NCBI GenBank assembly: GCA_964649085.1
Contig: CAZYPN010000021.1
Coordinates: 42,973-106,972, forward strand
DNA: 64,000 nt
Direction of reading: 5' to 3'
Source: JADMJV01 sp964649085
GTDB lineage: Bacteria > Vulcanimicrobiota > Xenobia > Xenobiales > JADMJV01
Part shown: piece after piece, positions 41,229 to 50,168 of the stretch
Position numbering within the stretch: the first letter of the stretch is position 1
Layout: each line of letters begins with the position of its first letter
The notes under the pieces: model-generated
What the model was told of the DNA's origin: nothing
The model's database searches: none
The model's input: only the letters and a program-made list of their open reading frames with translations
Made by a program: the position numbers and the translations under genes

Positions 41229-44200
41229 GTGACGAAGAGTGGGCGACCCACCTCGAGAACGGCGAACTTCATGTTGGAACTGGATCCTAGAGTTGAACAG
41301 GTCACGGAGTTACAAAAATCAGAGTCTTATGATGAAGCCCTGGCTCTTGTAGAAGGCTGGTTGGGCCAGGAGCCCGACAATCCGGCCTTGCTGTTTTGCC
41401 GGGGCAGTTTGCGCCTCTCACGAGAAGACGTGCCTGGGGCCATTGCCGACTGGGAAACCGCCCTGGACGGGCGAATGCCATTGGCCGCTCGCCTGCAAGA
41501 GCTGTATCCGGCTCTGGTGGAGAAGAGTTTCTACAATTTCCACTTCGAAACCACGGTAGACAACGATTCCATCACCCACGGGGCTCTGGGGCGAGCCTAT
41601 CGACTGTTTGGACGCTTCGATGAAGCCATCCGCCATCTCGGAATTGCCCTGGATTTGAATCCGGCGGCCTGGTCGGAGGGCTGTATGATGGCCACGCTGT
41701 TGGCTCGCACCGGCCAGAGCGAGCCGGCTCTTCAGGTGTTGACCCGCATGCTGGAAACCCGCCCCGACAATGTCGAGATTCTCTACCATATGGGGCTGCA
41801 TTACTTCCAGCAGAATTCGATAGCTTTCGCTCTTCGTCACCTCGAGAAGGCCAATCGGCTCGAGCCCACCGACTTGCGCGTGCGGCAGGTGTTGGGCGAG
41901 ATTTACCTCAAGCAGGGGCGCTTCGATCTGGGCGAACCCCAGTTTCTCGAGTGCATTCAGCGCGGGCCGTCGGCTTCGGCCTACCTGGGCATGGCCGAGT
42001 GCGTCAAGGGGCAGTATCGCTTCGACGAGGCCCTACAGTATCTGCGCTCGGCGGTTGAGCTGGAGCCGCGCAACCTGAGGGCGCTGCTCGAATTGGGGAA
42101 TCTGGCTCTGCAGTTTGGCGACCTCGATCTGGGCGTCGACTGTCTCAAGCGAGCCCTGGAACAAGAACCGAACCAGCCCGAGGTGTATGCGCTGCTGGCC
42201 AAAGCCGCTCAGCAGAGGGGCGACGCCGACAGCGCCATCGACTACTATCGCAAGTGGCTCGAACTTTCGCCCAACGAAGGCGTTCCCAACCACGCCCTGG
42301 GCAATTTGTTGCGCACTCGCGGCAATTACGCCGAAGCCCGGCATCATCTGGAGAAGGCCCGCGAATTGATGGGTCGAGATGTGCTGGTCACTCTCGATCT
42401 GGCCGACTGTCTGGCCAGGTTGGACGACCGGGCCTCGGCGCTCAGCCTGCTGAAGGCCACGCTGGAAGCCCACCCGCACCACAGCGAGTTGCGCGCTGCC
42501 CTGTTGCAACTGGACCCCAGTGCTGTGCCGGTGGATCGGACCCTGACCAGTTCGCTGATTCAGACTCAGGAGGAACACAACCCCTGGTTAGACCCCGAAC
42601 CCGCGGCCCCAGAAGAACCCGTGGCCGCGGTCGCCGAGTCTGTCCCACCGGAGGCGTTGCCCCAGGCGGTTCCCGAGCCCGTAGCCGAGCCGAGCAATTT
42701 CGAAGAGGCTCTGGAGCGCGCCCGACACCTGGCGGCCACCGGCCAGGAAGCCGATGCGTTGAAGATGTATCGCAAGGCGCTGGGCTTTGATTCGAGTCAG
42801 CGTGAGTGTCGGATTGAAGCGGCTCGCCTGCACGCCAAGAAAGGTCTTTACGAACTGGGCTCCGAGTTCTTGGTCGACGCTTACCGTCAGGAGCCATCCG
42901 ATGCTTCCCTGTGGCCCGAACTGATCGACTGGCTTTCCCGGGTCGATGAGATGGACCGAGAAGAATCGCTGTCGAAGCTGGTACTGGGGATACCCGCCGA
43001 CCTCGAACGTCCTCCGCTTTTCAGCCTGCTCTACGGCTTGCGCCGCGGGGTCGATCGGGAAGTCCTGGTGGATTTGATTGCCCAGGGCCTCATGTCTCGC
43101 TTCCCCAGCGACGCCGAGGCGCGCCAGCGCTGGGAAGACCTGAAGTCGGGCGCCGCAGAACCCACCTATCTCGAGCCCCCAGAGCCCAGCCAGGCCCCCA
43201 CATACGAATTCGACGGTTTGCCCGAACTCGAGTTTGTATCCCCGGCTCCCGTCGAAGAGCAACCCGTCGCGGTTGAGGAGTTGCCCCCCGTCGAGGACAC
43301 CCCGGTCGTCCAGACCGATGAGGTTGCGCCGAGCCCCCAGGCTGAGCCGATGGAGGTTGAGCCATCGGCTGCGACTGAGGTTGCCCCCAGCCCCCAGGCA
43401 GAACCGATGGAAGTTGAGCCATCGGCGACGACTGAGGTGGCCCCGAGCCCCCAGGCAGAACCGATGGAGGTTGAGCCATCGGCTGCGACTGAGGTGGCCC
43501 CGAGCCCCCAGGAAGAGCCGTTGGAGGTTGAGCAGTCGGCTTCGGCTGAAGGCGCTCCGACACCGCAGGAGGAGCCGGTCGAATCCATTCTTCCGCCGGA
43601 GGAAGAGCCCGCCGAAGCCCCACCGGCTCCCGAGGCCCCTGAAGCTGAGGTTTCTGAATTGACCGGTTCTGAGATGGCTGAGGCGCTGACCAGGGTTCTG
43701 ACCCAAGAGGCGCCCCAAGAGGTCAGGCTGGAAACCTTTCCTGGCCCGCACGATCAGGGAGAGACGCCCTGGCAGATTCTGGGCCGCGCCGCCGACGAAC
43801 TGGCGGCTGCGGGTTGCTACCGTCAGTCGGCTCTGCTCTGGCTACAGATGCCTGAAGAACACCGCGACCGCGGACGTTGTTCCGTTTCCCTGCATCACTG
43901 GCGTAGCTTTATCGAGCTTGGGTCCGCAGAACAACTGGCCGATTTTGACCAGGCCCTGGCCCGCGAGTTCGGCGAGTTGCAACCACTGCCCCCCGAGACG
44001 GTTGAGGTGGACGAGGTCTTACCCGAGTTGCCAGCGCCCGCGGAAGCGGAAGCCGCTTGCGAAGCTGAAAGCGAACCTCCAGCCGACGAGGCCCCGGTTG
44101 AGGCCGCTGACGAGGTTGAGCCTGTTCCCGAGCAGCTGCCTGCAGCGGAAGAGACGGTGCCTTCCAGCGACGAAGCCGCCCCTGAGGCCGGCGAAGAAGC

Positions 44201-44570
44201 TACCCCGGCTCCGTCGGCAGAAACTCTGGATGAGGCCTTCGAGGCGCTTAAAGCCAGTCTCGACGATGACGCTGTTTTGGCCCGGGTGTTCGAGTTGGGT
44301 GTGGGGCAGGAAGAAGTCATTTTGAACTATTTTCGCGCCCTTTCTCGCGACGAGCCTGATCAACCCCTGCATTGCCGCAATTTCGCTCGTGCTTATGTGC
44401 GGTTGAACAAGCCGATTCTGGCCGTGGTCCAGTACCAAAAGTATCTGGTGGCGCGTCCCAATCCGGCTGGCTATCGCGAGCTGGCCGAGACTTACGCCAT
44501 GCTCAAACGCGATAAAAATGTGGCCGAAGCGTTGAAAAAGGCGGAGGAACTGGAGTCGGCTGCGACCTGA
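41229..44570 (+). CDS. Large TPR-repeat protein with Glu/Pro linkers
   Basis: 1113 residues, no signal peptide. Residues about 30-430 carry roughly ten TPR repeats (for example GALGRAYRLFGRFDEAIRHL and LGNLALQFGDLDLGVDCLKR). A second TPR set lies at 490-640, and a third short one at the C-terminus (FARAYVRLNKPILAVVQYQKYL). Acidic/Pro linkers separate them, one made of four 19-residue repeats (43320-43547). Likely a cytoplasmic scaffold. GTG 41229 has AGGAGG 5 bases upstream; ATG 41271 is in frame. The architecture (helical repeats joined by E/P-rich linkers) recalls the protein at 3684-6128. Confidence 0.85.
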   Translation: MTKSGRPTSRTANFMLELDPRVEQVTELQKSESYDEALALVEGWLGQEPDNPALLFCRGSLRLSREDVPGAIADWETALDGRMPLAARLQELYPALVEKSFYNFHFETTVDNDSITHGALGRAYRLFGRFDEAIRHLGIALDLNPAAWSEGCMMATLLARTGQSEPALQVLTRMLETRPDNVEILYHMGLHYFQQNSIAFALRHLEKANRLEPTDLRVRQVLGEIYLKQGRFDLGEPQFLECIQRGPSASAYLGMAECVKGQYRFDEALQYLRSAVELEPRNLRALLELGNLALQFGDLDLGVDCLKRALEQEPNQPEVYALLAKAAQQRGDADSAIDYYRKWLELSPNEGVPNHALGNLLRTRGNYAEARHHLEKARELMGRDVLVTLDLADCLARLDDRASALSLLKATLEAHPHHSELRAALLQLDPSAVPVDRTLTSSLIQTQEEHNPWLDPEPAAPEEPVAAVAESVPPEALPQAVPEPVAEPSNFEEALERARHLAATGQEADALKMYRKALGFDSSQRECRIEAARLHAKKGLYELGSEFLVDAYRQEPSDASLWPELIDWLSRVDEMDREESLSKLVLGIPADLERPPLFSLLYGLRRGVDREVLVDLIAQGLMSRFPSDAEARQRWEDLKSGAAEPTYLEPPEPSQAPTYEFDGLPELEFVSPAPVEEQPVAVEELPPVEDTPVVQTDEVAPSPQAEPMEVEPSAATEVAPSPQAEPMEVEPSATTEVAPSPQAEPMEVEPSAATEVAPSPQEEPLEVEQSASAEGAPTPQEEPVESILPPEEEPAEAPPAPEAPEAEVSELTGSEMAEALTRVLTQEAPQEVRLETFPGPHDQGETPWQILGRAADELAAAGCYRQSALLWLQMPEEHRDRGRCSVSLHHWRSFIELGSAEQLADFDQALAREFGELQPLPPETVEVDEVLPELPAPAEAEAACEAESEPPADEAPVEAADEVEPVPEQLPAAEETVPSSDEAAPEAGEEATPAPSAETLDEAFEALKASLDDDAVLARVFELGVGQEEVILNYFRALSRDEPDQPLHCRNFARAYVRLNKPILAVVQYQKYLVARPNPAGYRELAETYAMLKRDKNVAEALKKAEELESAAT
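43320..43547. repeat. 57-base tandem repeat coding 19-residue Glu/Pro units
   Basis: Four copies (43320, 43377, 43434, 43491), each coding a unit of the type E-V-A-P-S-P-Q-A-E-P-M-E-V-E-P-S-A. The first three are near identical; the fourth has drifted (Leu for Met, Gln for Pro). The high DNA similarity of copies 1-3 points to recent duplication or slippage. Confidence 0.85.
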
Positions 44571-44611
44571 GCGACAAGGACTTTCCGGCCTGCTTGCCGA
44601 GATAGGCCGAG

Positions 44612-45958
44612 ATGGAGCATGTTCTACAGCCCGACTGGCTGCTAACGCCCGACGGATGGAAACAGGGGTGGCAGGTGGTGCTGCGCGAGGGAACCATTGC
44701 CTCGCTGGGTCCTGCTCAGGGGTCGGGTCAGAGGCTGGTTCGTCAGGCTTTGCTGCCAGGGTTGGTCAATGCCCATAGCCACGCTTTTCAGCGTCTGATT
44801 CGCGGACGCACCGAGTTTCGCAATCCCCAGCGCCCCGAAGACGATTTCTGGAGCTGGCGCGAGCTGATGTATCAGTCGGCCCTTGGCCCCAGCCCCGATC
44901 AGCTGGAGCGGGTGGCGCGGTTGCTCTACCTGGAAATGGTCGAGAGCGGAATCACCACGGTGGGCGAGTTTCACTACCAGCACCATCAGCCCGACGGGCG
45001 AGCCTATGACGAGCCCGATGCCATGGCCTGGGCCCTGGTGCGGGCGGCTCGCTGGGCCGGGATTCAGCTGGTTCTGTTGCGCTGTGCCTATCATCGATCC
45101 GGTTTCAGGCTGCCTCCCAACCCGCGCCAGCTGCGTTTTTTGGATGCCGACTGGGAGTCGGCGGTGGCCGCAGCCGACCGGCTGCAGGCTGCGGGGGTGG
45201 CCGTGGGTCTGGCACCCCACAGCGTGCGGGCTGTGCCCCCGAGCTGGCTGCGCCCGCTGGCCGAGGCCGCCCGTGTGAGGGGCTGGCCTTTGCATATGCA
45301 TGTCAGCGAACAGCCGGCCGAGGTCGAGCAATGCCGGGCCGAGTGCGGGCTGTCTCCGGTACAACTGCTCGACCAGGAAGAGGTTCTGGGGCCGAACTTC
45401 ACTGCCGTTCACGCCATTCACCTCGAGCCTCGCGACATTCCGTTGTTGGGCGTCGCCCACATTTGTAGCTGCCCCACCACCGAGCGCAATCTGGGCGACG
45501 GGGTGGTACCTGCTCTGGAGTTGCGCAAAGCCGGATGCCGATTCGCCCTGGGCACCGATTCCCAGTGTCAGGTTGATCTGTGGGAGGATGCCCGCCAGCT
45601 GGACTATCATCTGCGCCTGATTCAGCGCAAACGGGCCGTGCTCGACGACCCCCCGGGGCAGCTCGAAGCGTTTCTCTGGCAGGCAGCCAGCCCGGGCGGG
45701 GCCAGTGCGCTGGGCCAGCCCTGCGGCCAGATCGCTGCGGGGCTGCGTGCCGACCTGCTGGCTGTCGACCTGGAGCATCCGGTGCTCGCCGGTGACGACT
45801 CGCACTGGTTGCTTGCCGAGCTGATCTGGTCCATGCCCCGTCAGGCCATCACCCAGGTGTGGAGCGCCGGTGTGCCCCGACTGCAGGATGGTCGACATCC
45901 GCTTCGCGCCCAGGCCGTGGCCGATTTTCGAAAGGTGCGCCTGGAACTCGGTGGCTAA
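44612..45958 (+). CDS. hutF: Formimidoylglutamate deiminase
   Basis: 448 residues, amidohydrolase superfamily. HutF turns N-formimino-L-glutamate into N-formyl-L-glutamate and ammonia in the five-step histidine degradation route. Recognised stretches: LPGLVNAHSHAFQRLIRGRTE (metal-binding HxH), TTVGEFHYQHHQPDG, GLAPHSVRAVPPSWL, WPLHMHVSEQPAEVEQC, HAIHLEPRDIPLLG, CSCPTTERNLGDGVVPA and FALGTDSQCQVDLWEDARQL. No other hut gene is in the window. The downstream PPX/GppA gene starts 8 bases inside it. Confidence 0.95.
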   Translation: MEHVLQPDWLLTPDGWKQGWQVVLREGTIASLGPAQGSGQRLVRQALLPGLVNAHSHAFQRLIRGRTEFRNPQRPEDDFWSWRELMYQSALGPSPDQLERVARLLYLEMVESGITTVGEFHYQHHQPDGRAYDEPDAMAWALVRAARWAGIQLVLLRCAYHRSGFRLPPNPRQLRFLDADWESAVAAADRLQAAGVAVGLAPHSVRAVPPSWLRPLAEAARVRGWPLHMHVSEQPAEVEQCRAECGLSPVQLLDQEEVLGPNFTAVHAIHLEPRDIPLLGVAHICSCPTTERNLGDGVVPALELRKAGCRFALGTDSQCQVDLWEDARQLDYHLRLIQRKRAVLDDPPGQLEAFLWQAASPGGASALGQPCGQIAAGLRADLLAVDLEHPVLAGDDSHWLLAELIWSMPRQAITQVWSAGVPRLQDGRHPLRAQAVADFRKVRLELGG

Positions 45959-47510
45959 GAAGAGCCCGAAGAAGATCGTCTCAGCTTATCCGCGTCTGGC
46001 CGCCATCGACATCGGATCAAACGCCATGCGGATGGTGATTGCCGAAATGCAGCCCGGCTTCCATCTGAAGCCGCTCAAGTCGATTCGCAGCGCCGTGCGC
46101 CTGGGCCAGGACGTTTTCACCACCGGCGTGGTGCAGGAAGCCACGTTGAAGAAGGCCTGTCAGGCCCTGGCCGGCTTCTCCGAATGGCTGAAGAAGTATT
46201 CGGTAACCCAGGTGCTGGCCGTGGCCACCAGTGCGGCCCGCGAGGCAAAGAACCAGAAGCAGATCTTTGAGACCATTCGGCGCGAGTCGGGGATAGAAGT
46301 TCAGCTGCTTCCTGGCGAGGAAGAGGCCCGGCTCGTGTATCTGGCGGTGCAGCGCCATCTGCCCCTGGGCGATCGATCGGTGCTGGTGGTCGATATCGGT
46401 GGCGGCAGCGTCGAACTGATCGTCGGTCAGGGGGGTCAGGTGCGCGCGCTGGAGTCGTTGAAAATGGGCACGGTACGCATCCTGGCGAGGCTGGGAGCCG
46501 AGAAGGTTCGCGACGGACAGCTTTTCATTCGCAGGGCTCGCGAGTATATCGAGGCCACTCGAGGCTGGGTGCAGTATTTCCTCGCCGAACACCGAGTGGA
46601 TGTCATGGTGGCCACGGGCGGCAATGCCGAAGCCCTGGCCGAACTGGCCCAGCAGCATTTTCACCGACCCTTCGGCGATCAAATTTCAAAAGACGAACTC
46701 GATCAGCTGGTGGCTCTGCTCGAGTCGATGAGTGCCGATGAACGCCGCAGGCGCCTGGGCTTACGCGTGGATCGGGCCGACGTCATTTTGCCGGCGGCGT
46801 TGGTGTTTCAGTCGTTGATGCACCAGGCCGAGGCCAGTCAACTGGTGGTACCCGGAGTGGGTCTGAAAGACGGGCTGCTGGAAGAACTGCGGGTGCGGGC
46901 ACTGGGCGATCGGCCCGACGGCCTCGACCGCGACCAGGTGATCGCCGCATGCCTGCAGCTGGGGCGAAAGTATGACTTTGATGAAGAGCATGCTCGACAG
47001 GTGGCCGATCTTTCGTTGCAGCTATTTGACGGTTTGCTGTCGGTGCATCGCTGCCGACCTACCGACCGGCTGTTGCTCGAGGCTGCCGGTTTGTTGCACG
47101 ACATCGGTAAGTTTATCAACTTTTCGGGTCATCACAAGCACAGCCATTACATCATTCTGTCCAGCCCGATGGTGGGACTGACCCAGGTTCAGCGCCAACT
47201 GGTTGCCGCTCTGGCGCGCTACCACCGCAAGACCGTACCGGGCCTGCAGCATGAGTTTTTTCGCCAGCTCAGTGAGGAAGACCGGGGGCGGGTGGTGCGG
47301 CTTTCCGCGCTGCTTCGTCTGGCCGAAGCCCTCGATGCCGAGCATGGTGGCATGGTGCGGCGGGTGCAGGTGCTTGTGCGCCGGAACCGGGTTCAGCTCT
47401 CGCTGCATGGTCAGGGCGACCTCGCCCTGGAGCGATGGCTGGTTCCTTCCAAGTTTGATCCCCTGGAAAAGGCTTTAGGGATTAAGGTCGGACTCAGCAG
47501 CGAAGCATAG
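45951..47510 (+). CDS. Exopolyphosphatase/GppA-family phosphatase with HD domain
   Basis: 519 residues. The N-terminal 300 residues are a PPX/GppA phosphatase: AAIDIGSNAMRMVIAE, ATSAAREAKNQ, GEEEARLVYLAV, VVDIGGGSVELIVG and VATGGNAEALAEL. The C-terminal part has an HD-type domain (LLHDIGKFINFSGHHKHSHYII) as in long PPX proteins. Such enzymes release phosphate from polyphosphate and/or remove the 5' phosphate of pppGpp. Start GTG 45951 overlaps hutF by 8 bases; the longer upstream reading is antisense-like overlap with hutF. The CHAD and SixA genes that follow are close enough for one operon. Confidence 0.93.
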   Translation: MAKKSPKKIVSAYPRLAAIDIGSNAMRMVIAEMQPGFHLKPLKSIRSAVRLGQDVFTTGVVQEATLKKACQALAGFSEWLKKYSVTQVLAVATSAAREAKNQKQIFETIRRESGIEVQLLPGEEEARLVYLAVQRHLPLGDRSVLVVDIGGGSVELIVGQGGQVRALESLKMGTVRILARLGAEKVRDGQLFIRRAREYIEATRGWVQYFLAEHRVDVMVATGGNAEALAELAQQHFHRPFGDQISKDELDQLVALLESMSADERRRRLGLRVDRADVILPAALVFQSLMHQAEASQLVVPGVGLKDGLLEELRVRALGDRPDGLDRDQVIAACLQLGRKYDFDEEHARQVADLSLQLFDGLLSVHRCRPTDRLLLEAAGLLHDIGKFINFSGHHKHSHYIILSSPMVGLTQVQRQLVAALARYHRKTVPGLQHEFFRQLSEEDRGRVVRLSALLRLAEALDAEHGGMVRRVQVLVRRNRVQLSLHGQGDLALERWLVPSKFDPLEKALGIKVGLSSEA

Positions 47511-47561
47511 GAGTCCGGCCTCGGCTCCAGAAGCAATCGGAAGATTTTTCTGGAGGCTGCA

Positions 47562-48653
47562 ATGGCGCGACGACGACGAACCCCAAATCCCGAGGTCCAT
47601 GAAACCCCCATCGTCACCGAGGAGGTGCCGGTGGCCGAGGCCGAGCCCGTGAGTCCCGACTCGGCCGAGTCGGAGGCCGTAGCTGTCGAGCTGGAGGTCG
47701 AAGAACCGGTGGCTGAGGAAGGCTCGTCCGAGCAGGAGCCGGAGCAGGTTGAAGAAGAGGGCCCCGACTTTGGCGAGGGCCTCCAGGGTCGGCTGCGTCA
47801 GGCTCTCTATCGCCGAGGGCGGGCGGTGATCGAATGGCTCGATCTGGCCCATCAAGAGCTCTCTCCCGAGGCCGTCCATCAGTTGAGGGTCTCCAGTCGT
47901 CGCCTGGAAGCTGCACTGGAGCTGTTCGCCGGCCTGGTGGGGCGCGCGCCGGTTCGCAAGATTCGCCGCCAGCTCAAGCGCCATCGCCGGGCTCTGGGCC
48001 CCCTGCGCGATCTGCAGCGGCAGCTGGAGTGGCTGTCCGATGAACCCCTTCTCGATGAGTACCTCACCGAAAAGGCCGCTCAGTTGCCGGCTACCGTGCG
48101 TCGAGCCACCAAAAAAGTTCGCAGCTCTTCGGTTTCCCGTTTGGAAAAGCGTCTGGAACACCTGGACGCTCTGCTGGCTGGCTTGCTGGAAGAGGCCGAC
48201 CAGGAAGAGCAGGTGCGAGAGATTTTCTCACGACATCTCTGGGAGTCGCTGCTGTCGGCCATGGCCTGTGCCGACGAGGTGGACCCCGATCACAGTTTCT
48301 CCTATCATCCGCTGCGGCTCACGCTGAAGCACTTCCGCTATGGCGCCGAAGTGTTCCGCGAGGCCGGCTGGCAAACGCGCCTGGATGAACAGCAAGGTTG
48401 GGAGAAGATCAAAGGGCTGCACGAGGCTCTGGGCTCGCTGCAGGATGTTGAGGTACTGGCCTGTCACCTGGATCTGTACTGGGCCGAAAGCCCCCCCATA
48501 CGCGAGAGTCAGGCCCGGGTGGTCAATCGCCTTCTCAAGGAGCGGCATCAGCAACTGGGCAAAGTTCACCTCCAGGATCTCGATTGGGAGTCGCTCTGGG
48601 AGTGGCCTCAAGAGGAGACCTCAGTCGAGGAGGATGGCGCCGAAGCCGAGTGA
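47562..48653 (+). CDS. CHAD domain protein
   Basis: 363 residues. An acidic Glu/Val-rich N-terminal region (about 20-70) precedes a CHAD domain: HQLRVSSRRLEAALELFAG, LGPLRDLQRQLEWL, HPLRLTLKHFRYGAEVF and LGSLQDVEVLACHL. CHAD (conserved histidine alpha-helical domain) proteins bind inorganic polyphosphate granules. GGAGG lies just upstream of ATG 47562. The end overlaps the SixA gene as GTGA. With PPX/GppA before it and SixA after it, this is a polyphosphate-type gene set. Confidence 0.92.
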   Translation: MARRRRTPNPEVHETPIVTEEVPVAEAEPVSPDSAESEAVAVELEVEEPVAEEGSSEQEPEQVEEEGPDFGEGLQGRLRQALYRRGRAVIEWLDLAHQELSPEAVHQLRVSSRRLEAALELFAGLVGRAPVRKIRRQLKRHRRALGPLRDLQRQLEWLSDEPLLDEYLTEKAAQLPATVRRATKKVRSSSVSRLEKRLEHLDALLAGLLEEADQEEQVREIFSRHLWESLLSAMACADEVDPDHSFSYHPLRLTLKHFRYGAEVFREAGWQTRLDEQQGWEKIKGLHEALGSLQDVEVLACHLDLYWAESPPIRESQARVVNRLLKERHQQLGKVHLQDLDWESLWEWPQEETSVEEDGAEAE

Positions 48654-49114
48654 GAATCTGGTTGCTGCGTCACGCCATCGCCGAGGAGCGAAGCCTGGAA
48701 CATCCCGAAATGGACGAGTTCCGCCGATTGACAGTGGAGGGACGCAAGAAGTTGCGTCGCTTGCTCAAAGTCTTGACCGCCAGGCTGCCGCGTCCCGAAC
48801 GGGTCCTCTCCAGTCCCTATGTGCGGGCTGCCCAGACGGCAGAAATTGCGGCCAAGGCCTGGGGCCTTGCCTGTGAACAGCTGGATTGTCTGGCTCCTGG
48901 AGAAGATGCCTTTGATTGGCTGCTTGAGCAGGGAACTGCCGGACCGCTGGTCCTGGTGGGACACGAACCCGACCTCAGCTGGCTGGCGGCTCGGCTGTTG
49001 GGGCTCGAGGCTCCCTGCTTTCGACTGAAGAAAGCCGGTCTCTGTGGCTTGTTGGGTGCCCCGGGGCAGGCCAGTCTGGAGTTTCTCCTTACGCCACGGA
49101 GCCTGCTGGGCTAA
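48650..49114 (+). CDS. sixA: SixA-like histidine phosphatase
   Basis: 154 residues, phosphoglycerate mutase-like superfamily. RIWLLRHAIAEE holds the nucleophile His and Arg, SSPYVRAAQTAEI the second Arg, and VLVGHEPDLSWLAARLLG the second His. In E. coli SixA removes phosphate from phospho-histidine of ArcB and PTS protein NPr; in many genomes sixA lies next to CHAD and ppk genes. GTG 48650 overlaps the CHAD stop as GTGA, so translationally coupled. The last 4 bases overlap the convergent ferredoxin-like gene. Confidence 0.9.
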   Translation: MRIWLLRHAIAEERSLEHPEMDEFRRLTVEGRKKLRRLLKVLTARLPRPERVLSSPYVRAAQTAEIAAKAWGLACEQLDCLAPGEDAFDWLLEQGTAGPLVLVGHEPDLSWLAARLLGLEAPCFRLKKAGLCGLLGAPGQASLEFLLTPRSLLG

Positions 49115-49665
49115 TTGCGGTTCAGGACTCGCTGCAAGAACTCTTCGGCCGAACGAGGCGAGACCTGATGTACCTTGCGGTCGCCCCGCACCTTCAGGCT
49201 GGGACCCTTCTTGCAGGTGCCCAGGCAGCCGCACTTTTTGACCCGGATTTCGGCCTGCTGGTGCTGAACGGCCTCCTGGAGCGCCTCCAGCACTTCGGAG
49301 CTGCCGCGTCGGCAGCAACTTTTGCTGGTGCAAACCCAGATGCAGGCTTCCTTGTGCGAGCAGCCGGCGATGTGGATCATCTTCTTGGCTTCCAGCGGGA
49401 TGGCGAGCTCCACCCGCAGCCTGCCCCCCTTGTTGCGTAGCCACAAGCGCACGGCCATGCCGGTTTCTAGCTCCAGACTGAGCGGCGCGCGCAACTTTTT
49501 GGCCACACTGGCCTGGAAGGTACCCGCTACGGTTTCTACGTCGAGGAGGCGCGGCTCTCCCTTGCGATTTTTCTCGATGCCGATCAGCAGGCCCACTTGA
49601 GGTCCGCTCTCGGGGACGAATTTTTGCTTGGAACGAACCGTTTTCGGGTCAACCAGAATACTCAC
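49111..49665 (-). CDS. Thioredoxin-like [2Fe-2S] ferredoxin domain protein
   Basis: 184 residues. The C-terminal 90 residues match thioredoxin-like 2Fe-2S ferredoxins: WVCTSKSCCRRGSSEVLEAL and VKKCGCLGTCKKGPSLKV carry the four Cys ligands (C-x5-C... and C-x3-C). The N-terminal half is beta-rich (RLWLRNKGGRLRVELAIPL) and may be a separate small barrel. Found as electron carriers or as the NuoE-like module; its partner here is unknown. Start ATG 49665 is separated from the small coiled-coil gene by 143 bases. Confidence 0.85.
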   Translation of the reverse strand: MSILVDPKTVRSKQKFVPESGPQVGLLIGIEKNRKGEPRLLDVETVAGTFQASVAKKLRAPLSLELETGMAVRLWLRNKGGRLRVELAIPLEAKKMIHIAGCSHKEACIWVCTSKSCCRRGSSEVLEALQEAVQHQQAEIRVKKCGCLGTCKKGPSLKVRGDRKVHQVSPRSAEEFLQRVLNRN

Positions 49666-49808
49666 TCAGGCGCCTTGGCGAGATTCTCGAGGGATCCTGC
49701 AGATTTGTTTCGTTCACCTGACGATTTCTTTTGGGGCGACCCAAGAATGATTGAATTTTTTTCTCTTACTGTCGAGGGAAAGCGGGGTTCAAGCGAAACC
49801 GACCGCCT

Positions 49809-50168
49809 ATGATGGATATGACTCTGACCAGCGTGATCCCCGAATCTTCCGAAACGCTCACGGTGCCGAACCTGCAGAGCGCATCGGCCTTCACCCCTCC
49901 CTCGACCTCGGGCGACAGCCCCGCTCGTATGGAAGAACTGGTGCGGGCCCTGGAAAACGTAGACCAGGCTTTTCAGCACGCCTTTCGTGTGGCTCGCCAC
50001 ACGCGCGACCGCGAGGCCGAGCTTGAAGAGCAGGTCCACCGTTGCGAGTTGGAAGCTCAGTATCAGCGGCACGAGGCCGAAATCTGGCGTCAGCGTTACG
50101 ATGCGCTCGAGCGCAAGTTGCCCTGGTGGGCGCGCAAGTTGCTCGGCATCCAGATGCCCGCCTACTGA
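49809..50168 (+). CDS. Small coiled-coil protein, 119 residues
   Basis: Two-part protein: a Ser/Thr/Pro-rich, probably disordered N-terminus (1-40) and a helical coiled coil (45-100: ARMEELVRALENVDQAFQHAF, REAELEEQVHRCELEAQ) ending KLPWWARKLLGIQMPAY. No family recognised and no signal peptide. There is no clear ribosome site before ATG 49809 or the ATG 3 bases downstream. Its stop overlaps the end of the convergent diguanylate cyclase gene by 7 bases. Confidence 0.5.
   Translation: MMDMTLTSVIPESSETLTVPNLQSASAFTPPSTSGDSPARMEELVRALENVDQAFQHAFRVARHTRDREAELEEQVHRCELEAQYQRHEAEIWRQRYDALERKLPWWARKLLGIQMPAY

Noticed and set aside
42588..43751. Minus-strand open frame opposite the TPR gene, Arg/Leu-rich
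   Set aside because: Antisense of the Glu/Pro-rich linker and TPR repeats, whose codon pattern leaves few stops on the other strand.
44612..45958. Histidine-utilisation operon
   Set aside because: Only hutF is present; hutU, hutH, hutI and hutG are not in the window.
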